This document shows, piece by piece, positions 9,301 to 17,192 of a stretch of 42,705 nt of DNA (positions are counted from its first letter, which is position 1; each line of letters starts with the position of its first letter). The stretch lies in contig JAPSHL010000005.1 in assembly GCA_031179905.1 (NCBI GenBank), positions 1-42,705 of the forward strand, in the 5' to 3' direction. Source of the stretch: Bacillus sp. (in: firmicutes). GTDB taxonomy: Bacteria > Bacillota > Bacilli > Bacillales > Cytobacillaceae. The translations under genes were made by a program, and so were the position numbers. The notes under the pieces were generated by a model. It was not told the origin of the DNA. It saw nothing but the letters and a program-made list of their open reading frames with translations, and ran no database searches.

Positions 9301-9419
9301 GTTTTGACATTGCCGCCCCAAGCCTCTTTACTTTCATTCCACATCTTTGCAACTCCAGCGGCAAACCGATCCTCATACTCTACAATCTGAATGTCAGCAA
9401 TGGTATTATGGATTGTCAT
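6360..9419 (-). CDS. GNAT acetyltransferase fused to a large C-terminal beta-sandwich region
   Basis: A 1019-residue protein. Residues about 5-165 are a GNAT N-acetyltransferase domain: the acetyl-CoA loop is visible in LNVRPDYHGKKVGKLLLL, and the C-terminal part in GNTKAVPLYKRCGF. After a linker (about 165-230) come one or two Ig-like/CARDB-like beta domains (about 230-450, patterns such as LLEGQEHEVTCYIKNKSGNP). A long beta-rich region of about 550 residues follows; its tryptophan-rich stretches (NWYFSQEQTSPIGMYWT, SWWNPWAGG) suggest a carbohydrate-type supersandwich. No signal peptide is present, so it is cytoplasmic. AAAGGTGATT precedes the start. The ordinary GNAT size is about 150 residues, so the extension is striking. 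The substrate is unknown; the acetyltransferase call is firm, the rest is inference. Confidence 0.75.
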   Translation of the reverse strand: MTIHNTIADIQIVEYEDRFAAGVAKMWNESKEAWGGNVKTEEQIIDQHRSTDNLHTFLAINEFQVVGYCGLSVYKEDIGSLYIPLLNVRPDYHGKKVGKLLLLHALQVVVNKKWPRLDLYTWAGNTKAVPLYKRCGFFWEDEDSYTHLMNFIPTILNDKLLAPYMAKIDWYKDMLRTLDLKPDGRLMNGFTYYDYEWVNKETFLKASFEKTGRGLCAIETDNFIIDLSLPNHELLEGQEHEVTCYIKNKSGNPLEIEVSSCTGERVVCDFTHCFSVDEEVTVTDTFFLTEGAEAEKGKTFPTISVNVTVNGSMTTFKLGISPKTPVTVIAKPIHYALQEGFELALDLEIENNLTESVHAEIKLPDNKYVSFHDTSRSMVLEGKEKVFVSIPATVLTLGFCQDNIKCQVKWQSGELTVMKPISLALKGIGERFFAETKKDFHIFNGIYQVNISKTDNIMTAGTNRTEKLPFAIFAPMLGKPYSNELSKSNPYKVETSYEKTSIILTLHYQSTEHPDSQIKLNIQLFAEGIVKRWVVLENKLAQSNVHLQETFYHDWAEVYLPLKGEVVVFKEADMVEPRDIASKDISSNWYFSQEQTSPIGMYWTADSKIRMEGWKMHLESHVKGQGNNYSCFPPLYISIGAFINWREVETAAAGIASPYRDIRKDFELLLNGGNPIHEANNSLSYQFESFRSNLPDGEVTLNVNGTSFFGSCLEVNTTKHLPREAVRWQGVNKLSTVIKTDKRVTYFDNILFCSNGSITKNMMIKEGYEIYRLHNGVLEISAAPDYYPGIFSLQVNQTEWLDQAFPQLIPKSWWNPWAGGMKAGPPDLSVHSILKEATALEFVQVKDNFENSWSGIRIDTNVIHHPQWRGLAFSQYYVTMPGLPLLAVFVRVHKTAGKKMAKEHWHTNLFLRKDCTLELMGKRLHNRVYTSGAEEQEITLHGDYHIKVDGSEDKLHFLPDRNRINTNYYTNNEVIQLISTTNCERKDTDIVYTQPSFLYFDKVNVPTYQLEILKQLRFN

Positions 9420-9700
9420 TATTGAATCACCTTTTTCGTCAAAATGTAATGGATGGAAATGCTTATCCTCCCTTATATCATATGTACTAAAAATCCTTTC
9501 CCATCCTAATTTCTATCGTATTATGCATGGAAATTATTGTAAAGCTAATATCGCAAAATGACAGAAACTATTAATCAACAAAACTAGACAAACCTCGCTA
9601 AAGGAGAAATTTTTTTAATAGCGAACTAGTATTAAAGTCGAAAAAGTTTTTTGTTCTTGGTCTTTTTTATTCTATCAAAACAGAAAGGTGATGAAGCATA
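9420..9700. promoter_or_regulatory. Divergent regulatory region with a nested inverted repeat
   Basis: The spacer separates the minus-strand GNAT operon from the plus-strand MerR-like gene, so it must hold both promoters. An inverted repeat is built from TCGCTA (9595-9600) and TAGCGA (9619-9624), extended by ACTAG (9583-9587) and CTAGT (9626-9630), about 70 nt ahead of the MerR-like start. The loop contains AAGGAG and seven T. It could be an operator or a leader hairpin. I could not place -10/-35 boxes with confidence. Confidence 0.4.
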
Positions 9701-10288
9701 ATGAAGGAACAAGGGAAAGAATTGGTTGCTGCCAAGGAGGAAATTTTATTAAGTGTTAAGGAGGCAGCTATTGCGATCGAAGAAAGCCCTGGTGTTGTAC
9801 GCAACTGGCTTAGGGAGCTGAAAGGAGTCATTCCAGCGATTGTCGGCGAACACGGATACCGCTATTTCGATCCTCATGCCATGGAAGTATTAGAAAAGAT
9901 AAAAAAGCTGCGAAATGAGGACAAATTATCGCTCAGAGAAATTGAAGATGTGCTTATTGACACCACACCGCAAGTCTCGCAGCAACAAGCAGAAGTACCG
10001 TCAGAAAAGCTGTTGGAAGAGCTGAAGAACACAAAAGAACAGCTCGAACTGCAAATCAATTTCAATTCTGTTCTTGTTCAACAATTGAAAAAGCAGCAAG
10101 AACAAATGGATCAACAGCACGAATTTATTGAAACACAAAAAGAACAGATTGCTGCACTTAATGCTGCTGCGGAACAACAATACCTACACACATATGGTAC
10201 AAGGAAAAGCAAGGATGAAGTGAAGGAAGAAACGAAGGAAATGCCAGTAAGAAGAGGATCAATATTCCGCTTGTTTTCCTATCGGTAA
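9701..10288 (+). CDS. MerR-type HTH / coiled-coil protein (DUF3967-like)
   Basis: A 195-residue protein. Residues about 14-85 form a MerR-like winged helix (LSVKEAAIAIEESPGVVRNWLRELK, then HGYRYFDPHAMEVLEKIKKL). Residues about 105-170 form a coiled coil rich in Gln, Glu and Lys. The tail ends in a basic, aromatic patch (RRGSIFRLFSYR) that resembles the C-terminus of DUF3967 proteins and could contact membrane or DNA. The architecture is shared with chromosome-anchoring RacA-like proteins and with plasmid MerR/DUF3967 proteins. It lacks the small-ligand pocket of classical MerR sensors. It starts behind AAAGGTGATG and is transcribed away from the GNAT operon, so it might regulate that operon, but this is not shown by sequence. 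Confidence 0.7.
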   Translation: MKEQGKELVAAKEEILLSVKEAAIAIEESPGVVRNWLRELKGVIPAIVGEHGYRYFDPHAMEVLEKIKKLRNEDKLSLREIEDVLIDTTPQVSQQQAEVPSEKLLEELKNTKEQLELQINFNSVLVQQLKKQQEQMDQQHEFIETQKEQIAALNAAAEQQYLHTYGTRKSKDEVKEETKEMPVRRGSIFRLFSYR

Positions 10289-10296
10289 AAATCCGC

Positions 10297-10354
10297 GGAT
10301 GATGGCGTTTGTATGGACTGCTGTCCGCCTTTTTCTATACAAATGCCATCATCC
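10297..10354. terminator. Long bidirectional hairpin terminator
   Basis: An 18-bp arm (10297-10314) pairs with 10337-10354 with one G-T mismatch, and GGAC/GTCC pair inside the loop. A competing shorter stem, GCGGA (10295-10299) with TCCGC (10324-10328), precedes a T-run on the plus strand. On the minus strand the long stem is followed closely by a T-run. It closes both the MerR-like gene and the converging coaW. Confidence 0.7.
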
Positions 10355-10365
10355 CTGCTTTCTTT

Positions 10366-11160
10366 TTAACCAGAAAACAAAGCACCTGCAGCACCGCAAA
10401 ATTGGCCTTCCTGCAAAAACAGCTGACCCTTCGGAAATAAATAGTCAAAAGAAGAAATTATATGTTTTAATGGCGAATTTACAGAAACAGCTCCTCCTGC
10501 ATATATGATTTCGTCTATGTGATGAAGGGTGCTTGCCTGCTGTGTCAGCAGTACAATTGTTTCGGCTGCCATTTGAAAAAGTGATGCTATTGTATCTTCC
10601 TTGCTCGCATCCTTTGAATTTCCAAAGCCAAAATTACTTGCCGTTAAACTTCCGTTGACACCAATATTCTCTTTATATAAATCCTTAACAAGTATATCAA
10701 CCTTTTCCTTGCTGCCTTTAGAAGCAAGCTCTGTAATTTCAGAAAAATCCTGTACACCTGCCAACAATTGTGCAAGCCCCATTATCGTCCCTCCACCAAT
10801 TCCGCTTCCTAGGACCCGAGAATGACTGCTATTTGAAATCTTAAACCATGAAGTACCAGTTCCGATATTAACAAGGAGGAATTCATTGCTGGTTTTAGGA
10901 GTTCCCCTGTTTTTAAGCCACTTTGCACCAGTACAGACAGCATCAAATTCAGGAACAATTTGCGAGTTGGAAAAAGCCGCCTCTTTTATATAAGCAGCTT
11001 TGCTTCCTGTAAGCGCTATGTGCGTCCATTCAAACAGCTTCAGCCATTGAAGTACTGCATCGATTTCTGAATTGGGGTATTTTCTAAAATGAATTCTACC
11101 ATTCTGCTCTAATGCAAGTTTAATCATTGAACCGCCTGCATCAATGCCGATTTCAGCCAA
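10366..11160 (-). CDS. coaW: Type II pantothenate kinase
   Basis: A 264-residue ASKHA-fold kinase that phosphorylates pantothenate, the first step of coenzyme A synthesis. The N-terminal phosphate-binding motif IGIDAGGSMIK, the central FLLVNIGTGTSW and GSGIGGGTIMGLAQLL segments, and the adenosine-binding EIIYAGGAVSVN near the C-terminus are characteristic of the staphylococcal/Bacillus CoaW type, which is not feedback-inhibited by CoA as type I is. Translation starts with TTG at 11160, seven bases after AAGGAGGGTG. It follows gpx on the same strand, with a terminator hairpin between, so it may have its own promoter or rely on read-through. Confidence 0.9.
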   Translation of the reverse strand: MAEIGIDAGGSMIKLALEQNGRIHFRKYPNSEIDAVLQWLKLFEWTHIALTGSKAAYIKEAAFSNSQIVPEFDAVCTGAKWLKNRGTPKTSNEFLLVNIGTGTSWFKISNSSHSRVLGSGIGGGTIMGLAQLLAGVQDFSEITELASKGSKEKVDILVKDLYKENIGVNGSLTASNFGFGNSKDASKEDTIASLFQMAAETIVLLTQQASTLHHIDEIIYAGGAVSVNSPLKHIISSFDYLFPKGQLFLQEGQFCGAAGALFSG

Positions 11161-11186
11161 CTTACACCCTCCTTTTTGTTAAAGAA

Positions 11187-11222
11187 AAGGAAGAACAGAA
11201 TAATCCATTCTTCCTTCTGTTT
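11187..11222 (-). terminator. Terminator after gpx
   Basis: AAGGAAGAA (11187-11195) pairs with TTCTTCCTT (11208-11216) around a 12-nt loop. On the minus strand the stem is followed by TTCTTT. It lies directly after the gpx stop codon. Confidence 0.65.
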
Positions 11223-11223
11223 A

Positions 11224-11700
11224 TTATAATAATTTTTCAATATCCTCTTTCATTTCAAAGGGAGAAGCATTTGGAGAATATCGTTTAACGACTTTGCCTG
11301 AACGGTCCACTAAAAATTTTGTGAAATTCCATTTAATTGCCTTAAGACCCATCGCACCAGGTGCCTCATTACTTAAATGCTTATAAAGAGGATCTGCATT
11401 TTTGCCGTTAACATCAATTTTTGCAAACATGGGGAATGTAACACCATAATTCAACTCGCAAAATTCGAGGATTTCATCCTCTCCGCCAGGCTCCTGATTC
11501 ATGAATTGATTGCAAGGAAATCCTAAAACAGCAAAATCATTTTCTTCGTATTCCTCAAAGATAGACTGAAGTTCTTTAAACTGCGGAGTGAATCCGCACT
11601 TGCTCGCAGTATTGACGATAACGAGCACTTTACCTTTATAATCATGCAGTGAAACTTCTTCTCCATTGATCTTCTTGACATCAAAATCATAAACGGTCAT
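11224..11700 (-). CDS. bsaA: Glutathione peroxidase-family thiol peroxidase (BsaA-like)
   Basis: A 158-residue thioredoxin-fold peroxidase. The peroxidatic cysteine is C35 in [11 protein letters not shown], with the conserved GFPCNQF and [10 protein letters not shown] segments holding the Gln, Trp and Asn of the catalytic tetrad. Bacillus lacks glutathione, so such enzymes probably use thioredoxin or bacillithiol systems for electrons. No selenocysteine is involved. The start codon overlaps the stop of the upstream gene by four bases (ATGA), so the two are translationally coupled. B. subtilis BsaA occupies the equivalent place between ypgQ and metA. Confidence 0.93.
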   Translation of the reverse strand: MTVYDFDVKKINGEEVSLHDYKGKVLVIVNTASKCGFTPQFKELQSIFEEYEENDFAVLGFPCNQFMNQEPGGEDEILEFCELNYGVTFPMFAKIDVNGKNADPLYKHLSNEAPGAMGLKAIKWNFTKFLVDRSGKVVKRYSPNASPFEMKEDIEKLL

Positions 11701-12254
11701 CCTATTAACCCCTTCTTATCTATATCGATCAGCACTTTTTGCCTTTGCAATCCAGCCAATGTTGCGAGCATATAATCAGTCATACTAATTAAATCATCCA
11801 TGTCGCCCTCTGTGACTAATCTGCTGAAATCAATCGAGATACAATTATTTACTATATTATCAGACCGGAAGGGGTCATAACTAATTTCCTGCTTAATAAA
11901 ATGCTCTTCTCCCCATATTCTTTGAAGTAAGTCTTGCAGCATCCAAATTGTTTCTCGGTTATTTTCATGTCTTACATTTATCGTCAAGCTAATCTTCGCA
12001 CCAATTAAATGGATTTTATCCTCAAGTTCTAGAAGCTCTGCTGCTAAATTTTTCAGAGATGCATACATCGAAAATGTTATCTGGGCATTTTGTTGGTTTC
12101 TTAAAGCAAACACAAGATGAAACTCTCGGGACATTGTACTGCTGTCAAAAAGATCTCTTCTATTTAAAATGTCGATTGTGCCCTCAAGGTCCCTGTCATA
12201 AAGCTGGCCTTCTATGACAGTTTTTAAGTTATCATATGCTGTTGGATCAAACAT
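11697..12254 (-). CDS. Hypothetical protein coupled to glutathione peroxidase
   Basis: About 185 residues; I do not recognise the family. I chose the ATG at 12254 because AAAGGAG lies eight bases upstream, whereas the ATG at 12260 is too close to it. No signal peptide or membrane segment is visible. The sequence alternates beta and helix ([38 protein letters not shown]) and could be one alpha/beta domain. Conspicuous residues are two adjacent Asn and a Cys in [10 protein letters not shown]. The four-base overlap with gpx and the roughly 50-nt spacing from fhs point to an fhs - unknown - gpx transcript. Confidence 0.7.
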   Translation of the reverse strand: MFDPTAYDNLKTVIEGQLYDRDLEGTIDILNRRDLFDSSTMSREFHLVFALRNQQNAQITFSMYASLKNLAAELLELEDKIHLIGAKISLTINVRHENNRETIWMLQDLLQRIWGEEHFIKQEISYDPFRSDNIVNNCISIDFSRLVTEGDMDDLISMTDYMLATLAGLQRQKVLIDIDKKGLIG

Positions 12255-12310
12255 AAACATTCTCCTTTAAAATAAGCAAAACAATAAAATTCTGCTCCTT
12301 TAAAATGGCC

Positions 12311-13981
12311 TTAAAAGAGGCCGATTGCTTTACCTTGCTCATTAACATCCATCTTTAAAGCCGCTGGCTGTTTCGGCAAGCCTGGCATTGTCATAACATC
12401 ACCTGTCAAGGCAACAATAAAACCAGCTCCGATGCTAGGCTTCAGTTCTCTTACCGTGATAGCGAAGTTACTTGGTCTGCCAAGAAGGCTCGGGTCGTCA
12501 GAAAGGGAATATTGAGTCTTAGCCATACAAACAGGCAGATTTCCCCAGCCAAACTCTTGAAAATCCTTGATTTGTTTTTTTGCTTTTGTGCTGAACTCAA
12601 CATGACTTGCACCGTATATTTTAGTTGCAATGGCGGTGATTTTCTCCTCAATTGCAGCCTCTATGCTATATAGGTGTGTAAATTCATTATTTTTCTGCTC
12701 CATGATTTCCAATACCTTACGAGCAAGCTCCAGTCCTCCTTCAGAGCCCTTCTCCCAAACTTCTGTCAAAGCGAATGGTATGCTATCATTTGTACACAGC
12801 TCCTCAAGCACTTCAATCTCACTTGCTGTATCTGAATAAAAACGGTTAATGGCTACTACAAACGGCAATCCAAATTGTTTGATGCTGTCCACGTGCTTTT
12901 GTAAGTTGGCAAACCCGTTTTTCAACGCTTCTGTATTTTCCGCTGCCAAATCTCCCTTCGCCACCCCACCATGCATTTTCAAAGCCCTGATTGTTGCTAC
13001 AATTACGACAATTTCTGGGTTAATTTGTTCATTTCTTGCTTTAATGTTTAAGAACTTTTCTGCGCCAAGGTCAGCGCCAAAGCCAGCTTCTGTCACAACA
13101 TAATCAGCAAGCTTGCTTGCAGCAGCAGTTGCGATGACACTGTTGCAGCCGTGAGCAATATTGGCGAATGGACCGCCGTGAATAATGGCAGGTGTATGCT
13201 CAATTGTCTGCACAAGATTCGGTTTAATCGCGTCTTTCAATAAAAGAGTAAGTGCACCCTCCACACCAAGGTCACCGACTGTTACAGGTTTTTTGTCAAT
13301 ATTATATGCAATGACCATTTTTGATAGTCTGTGTTTTAAGTCATTTAAATCCTGTGCCAAACAGAGCACAGCCATAACTTCTGAAGCGACAGTTATATCA
13401 AATCCGTCTTCTCTCGGCACACCTTGAAGAGGACCGCCCAACCCAATTATAACTTTTCGCAAAGCACGATCATTTAAATCAACAGCACGTTTCCAGACAA
13501 TTCGTCTTTGGTCGATTCGAAGCTCATTTCCTTGGTGAATATGATTGTCCAGTAACGCTGCCAATGCATTGTTTGCAGTTGTAATGGCATGAAGGTCACC
13601 TGTGAAATGAAGATTAATATCCTCCATCGGGAGAACTTGTGCATAGCCCCCTCCTGCTGCTCCGCCTTTTATTCCCATCGTAGGTCCTAATGATGGCTCT
13701 CTCATCGCAATTGCTGTTTTTTTATTCAGTTTTTGCAAGGCATCACCTAATCCGACAGTTACAGTAGATTTCCCCTCACCAGCAGGTGTCGGGTTAATTG
13801 CCGTTACCAGAATAAGTTTTCCAGACTGATTATCTTTTAATTGCTCAAGCTTTTCAGAGGAAATTTTCGCTTTGTATTTTCCGTACAGCTCCAAGTTATC
13901 CTCAGTTAAGCCTAGTTTTTTGCCAATTTCCAAGATAGGATGAATGCTTGCTTGCTGTGCAATTTCTATATCTGTTTTCAT
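12311..13981 (-). CDS. fhs: Formate-tetrahydrofolate ligase
   Basis: A 556-residue enzyme making 10-formyl-THF from formate, THF and ATP, feeding purine synthesis and initiator tRNA formylation. The P-loop ([18 protein letters not shown], about residues 66-83) and the conserved [19 protein letters not shown] segment (about 93-111) are intact. NIAHGCNSV and the C-terminal [17 protein letters not shown] also match the family, and the length is normal. AAAGGCGG precedes the ATG. It heads the run fhs - hypothetical - gpx. The 400-nt upstream spacer, shared with divergent metA, has a half-matching purine-repressor-like dyad. Confidence 0.96.
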   Translation of the reverse strand: MKTDIEIAQQASIHPILEIGKKLGLTEDNLELYGKYKAKISSEKLEQLKDNQSGKLILVTAINPTPAGEGKSTVTVGLGDALQKLNKKTAIAMREPSLGPTMGIKGGAAGGGYAQVLPMEDINLHFTGDLHAITTANNALAALLDNHIHQGNELRIDQRRIVWKRAVDLNDRALRKVIIGLGGPLQGVPREDGFDITVASEVMAVLCLAQDLNDLKHRLSKMVIAYNIDKKPVTVGDLGVEGALTLLLKDAIKPNLVQTIEHTPAIIHGGPFANIAHGCNSVIATAAASKLADYVVTEAGFGADLGAEKFLNIKARNEQINPEIVVIVATIRALKMHGGVAKGDLAAENTEALKNGFANLQKHVDSIKQFGLPFVVAINRFYSDTASEIEVLEELCTNDSIPFALTEVWEKGSEGGLELARKVLEIMEQKNNEFTHLYSIEAAIEEKITAIATKIYGASHVEFSTKAKKQIKDFQEFGWGNLPVCMAKTQYSLSDDPSLLGRPSNFAITVRELKPSIGAGFIVALTGDVMTMPGLPKQPAALKMDVNEQGKAIGLF

Positions 13982-14382
13982 TAATTAACCGCCTTTACCA
14001 TAGAATTTTTCTTTTTTAAAATTTATGTATAGCATTAATTTACCAATAATCTTATTTTACAGATTAACGAATAAAAATAAAAGAAAATATATGAAATGTT
14101 CGCTTTTACCTTTGGATCTTCTACAAAGGAAAGGAAGGAACATGTAGAAATATGCTGAAAAAAACTTATTTTCAAACATTTCAGCAATTATATTGCGGCA
14201 AATGGAAAGGAAACTTATAATAGGCTATATGTTTATACATTATTTAACTACTTTAATTTTATGAAACACTTGGACTATAACGATAGCTTTGCTTGTTGTT
14301 CTAGTAATTATTCCAAAATGCACACTAAGGCATAACAATATCACAGCATGAAGAAAAAGGAAAAAACAGGAGGCGAACCATT
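13982..14382. promoter_or_regulatory. Divergent fhs/metA spacer
   Basis: No open frame of note. An inverted repeat TGCTGAAA (14153-14160) / TTTCAGCA (14179-14186) lies mid-spacer. CGAA (14068-14071) and TTCG (14099-14102) form a dyad in which the right half, read on the minus strand as GCGAACATT, resembles a PurR box, while the left half is poor. I looked for an S-box (SAM riboswitch) ahead of metA and saw none of its conserved segments. Confidence 0.35.
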
Positions 14383-15291
14383 ATGCCTATTAAAATTCCA
14401 CAGCTGCTGCCAGCAAGGGAAACTCTCGAAGAAGAAAATATCTTTATAATGGATGAAACAAGAGCAATGGCTCAGGATATCAGACCATTGAACATATTAA
14501 TTCTTAATTTAATGCCAGAAAAAGAAAAAACAGAAGTGCAAATACTCAGGCTTCTAGGAAATACATCGCTGCAAGTAAATATCTCACTGCTGCGGACCGC
14601 TTCCTATCACTCTAAAAACACAAGTCCTTATCATTTAGAGCAGTTCTATACTGATTTTCAAGCCATTAAAAGCAATAAATACGATGGTATGATAATTACT
14701 GGGGCACCAGTTGAACTGATGAATTTCGAGGATGTTCAGTATTGGGAAGAGCTGACAGAAATTATGGAATGGACAAAAACAAATGTAACTTCTACTCTGC
14801 ATATTTGCTGGGGTGCACAAGCTGCTTTGTATCATCATTTTGGCATTAAGAAATATGAACTTGACCAGAAATGTTACGGCATCTATTCCCATAATGTCCT
14901 TATGCCATCAGAAAAGCTGCTGAGGGGATTTGATGACAGCTTTGTTGCTCCACATTCCAGACATACTAATGTACAAATCCGCGAGGTCAGTGAACATCCA
15001 GAGCTCCAGCTGCTGGCTGCATCTGATGAAGCTGGTGCGTTAATTATCAGCGGCAACAATGGTAAACAAATTATGATTACTGGCCATTTAGAATATGATT
15101 CATCGACACTAGCAGAAGAGTTTAAGCGAGATAAAGAAAAGGGACTTGATATCCATCTTCCGCTTCACTATTTCCCAAATAATGATCCAAGCAGAAGACC
15201 CCTTAATATGTGGCGTTCCCATGCACATCTGCTGTTTTCTAACTGGCTCAACTATTATGTATACCAAGAAACACCGTATGAGTGGAAATGA
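14383..15291 (+). CDS. metA: Homoserine O-acetyltransferase (MetA)
   Basis: A 302-residue enzyme of the MetA family, which acylates homoserine at the entry to methionine synthesis. The catalytic Cys is C142 ([10 protein letters not shown]), and the His and Glu of the triad lie in APHSRHTN and MITGHLEYD. Residue 111 is Glu. In the Bacillus cereus enzyme this residue was shown to select acetyl-CoA, whereas Gly there selects succinyl-CoA, so O-acetylhomoserine is the expected product despite the common succinyltransferase label. ACAGGAGGCG precedes the ATG. It is monocistronic and ends at a strong terminator. B. subtilis metA also sits near bsaA and cspD. Confidence 0.95.
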   Translation: MPIKIPQLLPARETLEEENIFIMDETRAMAQDIRPLNILILNLMPEKEKTEVQILRLLGNTSLQVNISLLRTASYHSKNTSPYHLEQFYTDFQAIKSNKYDGMIITGAPVELMNFEDVQYWEELTEIMEWTKTNVTSTLHICWGAQAALYHHFGIKKYELDQKCYGIYSHNVLMPSEKLLRGFDDSFVAPHSRHTNVQIREVSEHPELQLLAASDEAGALIISGNNGKQIMITGHLEYDSSTLAEEFKRDKEKGLDIHLPLHYFPNNDPSRRPLNMWRSHAHLLFSNWLNYYVYQETPYEWK

Positions 15292-15314
15292 AAGGCAAAA
15301 AACACATAAAAAAT

Positions 15315-15378
15315 AAGGGATTTGGTTTCCGAAAACTTTGCTAACAGCAGGTTTGGAAGCCAAAATCCCTTTTTTGTT
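15315..15378. terminator. Terminator between metA and AIM24 gene
   Basis: AAGGGATTTGG near 15315 pairs with CCAAAATCCCTT ending near 15371, with further pairing of GGTTTCC and GGAAGCC inside, then TTTTTTG. It suits metA, and in reverse the AIM24 gene. Confidence 0.8.
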
Positions 15379-15385
15379 TTTAAAA

Positions 15386-16084
15386 TCAGCCGTTGCTGTC
15401 TTTGCTAAAATAAACTTCTTCAAATGGCTGGATAACAACAAAACCTTCACCGCTGAATTTCATTTGGATGGATTCGCCGCTTCCTCTCCCGAAGAAGGTT
15501 TTTAAAGAAACATCTGTCACAAACTCCGGCTGCAGGTTACCAGACCATGCCACTGTCGCATTTGGGTCTGTGAAAACAGGTTTTGAAGGTGTCACTTTTA
15601 ATGTGAGTGGTTCATAGTGAGAAGTAATGGCAATCATGCCTCTTCCAGACAGATGAATGTTGAATAGGCCCCCTGACAGCATCCCGGCAACTTTTCTCAT
15701 GAGCTTAATATCCCACTCCACAGTAGGCTCAAAAGCAAGGAGGTCATTGCCATTAACAAAAATTGATTCTCCGTTGAGATAAAGAATGGTGATTTTTTTC
15801 CCTTGATCGGCAAGATACAGCTTCCCTTGCCCCTCGGCTTTCATAAGGGAAGCTCCTTCACCTGTTAATGCTTTTTTAAACATCTTCCCTAACCCATGTT
15901 CGAAAATACCTTCTCTGGTAAATTTAATATTTCCCATATAAGAGACCATACTGCCAGACTTAGCCCACACTTTCTCTGCTAAATTTACTTCCAGCATCCG
16001 CTGTGTTTCAAGTTCAAACAGCCCTTCTCCTTTATCCTGCTGTTCAGTCTTTTCTACAAAATCCTGCAAGGAATATCTGCTCAT
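15386..16084 (-). CDS. AIM24 family protein
   Basis: A 232-residue protein of the AIM24/TRAP-like beta-sandwich family (DUF124). It shows the typical glycine-rich beta repeats: SGSMVSYMGNIKF, GEGASLMKAEGQGKLYLA, SGGLFNIHLSGRGMIAIT and RGSGESIQMKFSGEGFVVIQ. No signal peptide or membrane span is seen. Bacterial members have no established biochemical role; the name comes from a yeast mitochondrial inner-membrane protein. GAGAGGGA precedes the start. It stands alone between two convergent or divergent neighbours. Confidence 0.85.
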   Translation of the reverse strand: MSRYSLQDFVEKTEQQDKGEGLFELETQRMLEVNLAEKVWAKSGSMVSYMGNIKFTREGIFEHGLGKMFKKALTGEGASLMKAEGQGKLYLADQGKKITILYLNGESIFVNGNDLLAFEPTVEWDIKLMRKVAGMLSGGLFNIHLSGRGMIAITSHYEPLTLKVTPSKPVFTDPNATVAWSGNLQPEFVTDVSLKTFFGRGSGESIQMKFSGEGFVVIQPFEEVYFSKDSNG

Positions 16085-16226
16085 AATTATAATCCCTCTC
16101 TTTTCATCTTTTAGGCTTCTTTAATACTATTACGGTTAGAATTAGGAAAAGTTTCATGATTATTATTTCTGTTTTCGCACATACTAATCGATGATTTTGA
16201 TTTTTGGCGAAAGGATTGATGTTAAC

Positions 16227-16433
16227 GTGGAAACAATCGTTGCTGTAGAAAGAAATTATTTAGGTGATATTATTAGCTTTAAAACTTCAAACGACCGGAT
16301 TATTTCTTACAGAAAAGCATTGCTTGAGGCAGAAGAAGGCTTGCTAGATGGAGTGAGGCTGTCAGAGGCGAGCTTTGAGGATGGCTATCCGTATATTATT
16401 GAGGATACCTTTTCAGAATATCCGCATATTTAA
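16227..16433 (+). CDS. DUF3892 family small protein
   Basis: A small protein of 68 residues if started at the GTG at 16227, which follows AAAGGA at about 11 nt. A longer in-frame ATG at 16191 has no ribosome binding site, and family members as I remember them begin at this internal point. The pattern (V)ETIVAVERNYLGDIISF...RIISYRKALLEAEEGLLDGV is typical of DUF3892, whose function is unknown. The acidic tail ends EYPHI. An inverted repeat follows the gene. Confidence 0.7.
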   Translation: METIVAVERNYLGDIISFKTSNDRIISYRKALLEAEEGLLDGVRLSEASFEDGYPYIIEDTFSEYPHI

Positions 16434-16460
16434 TAAACTTATGTATGAGGGGCCAGACAT

Positions 16461-16506
16461 AGAGACACACTTATTGACAAAGGGCTTTTCAATAAAAAAT
16501 GTCTCT
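16461..16506. terminator. Nested inverted repeat between converging genes, probable terminator
   Basis: AGAGACA (16461-16467) pairs with TGTCTCT (16500-16506), and TTATTGA (16471-16477) with TCAATAA (16489-16495). It lies between the DUF3892 gene and the 3' end of mntR. No long T-run follows directly on either strand, so termination efficiency is unclear. Confidence 0.5.
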
Positions 16507-16513
16507 CGCCTTA

Positions 16514-16939
16514 TTAATCCAGTTCTTCGTTTTTTTGCTGGATAATCTTAAGCTCCTCTATTCTTTTCTTATCTTCCTGAAAATATTGGACTAAATCCCC
16601 AACACGATCAATGGCATCCCAGCTTAAATGGTGCTCAATTCCTTCTACGTCTTCATAAATATTTTCTTCTTTAACGCCGATGATGCGAAGAAGATCTTCT
16701 AGTAACTCATGCCGAAAAACTAGCCTTTGTCCGATTTTTTTGCCTTTCGGGGTTAAAATCAGCCCTCTATATTTTTCGTATACAAGATATTCATCCTTAT
16801 CAAGCTTTTGAACCATCTTTGTAACAGAGGAGGGGTGCACTGACAAGGCTTCTGCAATATCCGAAACTCTTGCATATCCTTTGTCTTCTATTAGTTTGTA
16901 AATTTGTTCAATATAGTCTTCCATGCTGGGTGTTGGCAT
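16514..16939 (-). CDS. mntR: Manganese-responsive transcriptional regulator MntR
   Basis: A 141-residue DtxR-family repressor that binds Mn(II) and shuts off manganese uptake genes. I chose the ATG at 16939, directly after GGAGGGTC, so that the protein begins MPTPSMED as in B. subtilis; a longer frame upstream is not supported. The N-terminal winged helix ([24 protein letters not shown]) and all metal ligands are present: D8, E11, H77, E99, E102 and H103. The dimerisation helices complete the protein, and the SH3-like third domain of DtxR is absent, as expected for MntR. No manganese transporter gene is adjacent; the upstream neighbour is topB. Confidence 0.95.
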   Translation of the reverse strand: MPTPSMEDYIEQIYKLIEDKGYARVSDIAEALSVHPSSVTKMVQKLDKDEYLVYEKYRGLILTPKGKKIGQRLVFRHELLEDLLRIIGVKEENIYEDVEGIEHHLSWDAIDRVGDLVQYFQEDKKRIEELKIIQQKNEELD

Positions 16940-17192
16940 ATATGACCCTCCTAATTTTGCATATACTCTCAAACACTTGCCATGTTTGGCTAACCAGAGC
17001 TGTTCAATTATTTCATGACGCTCTTGTCCTTTGCATTGGCTTTATGCCAAACACACAAGAACGAAAATATCCTTTATGCATTTTACTATATAAAAATTAA
17101 GGAAACAAGCACTTACCCTATTGGTTTGAACATGAGCCAACACGTTCATAACAAAGGTTAAGGATTTAACTACTGCTCATAAGAAGCTTTAC

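Noticed and set aside
14187..14382. SAM riboswitch (S-box) ahead of metA
   Set aside because: None of the conserved S-box segments and no terminator hairpin is present in the metA leader.
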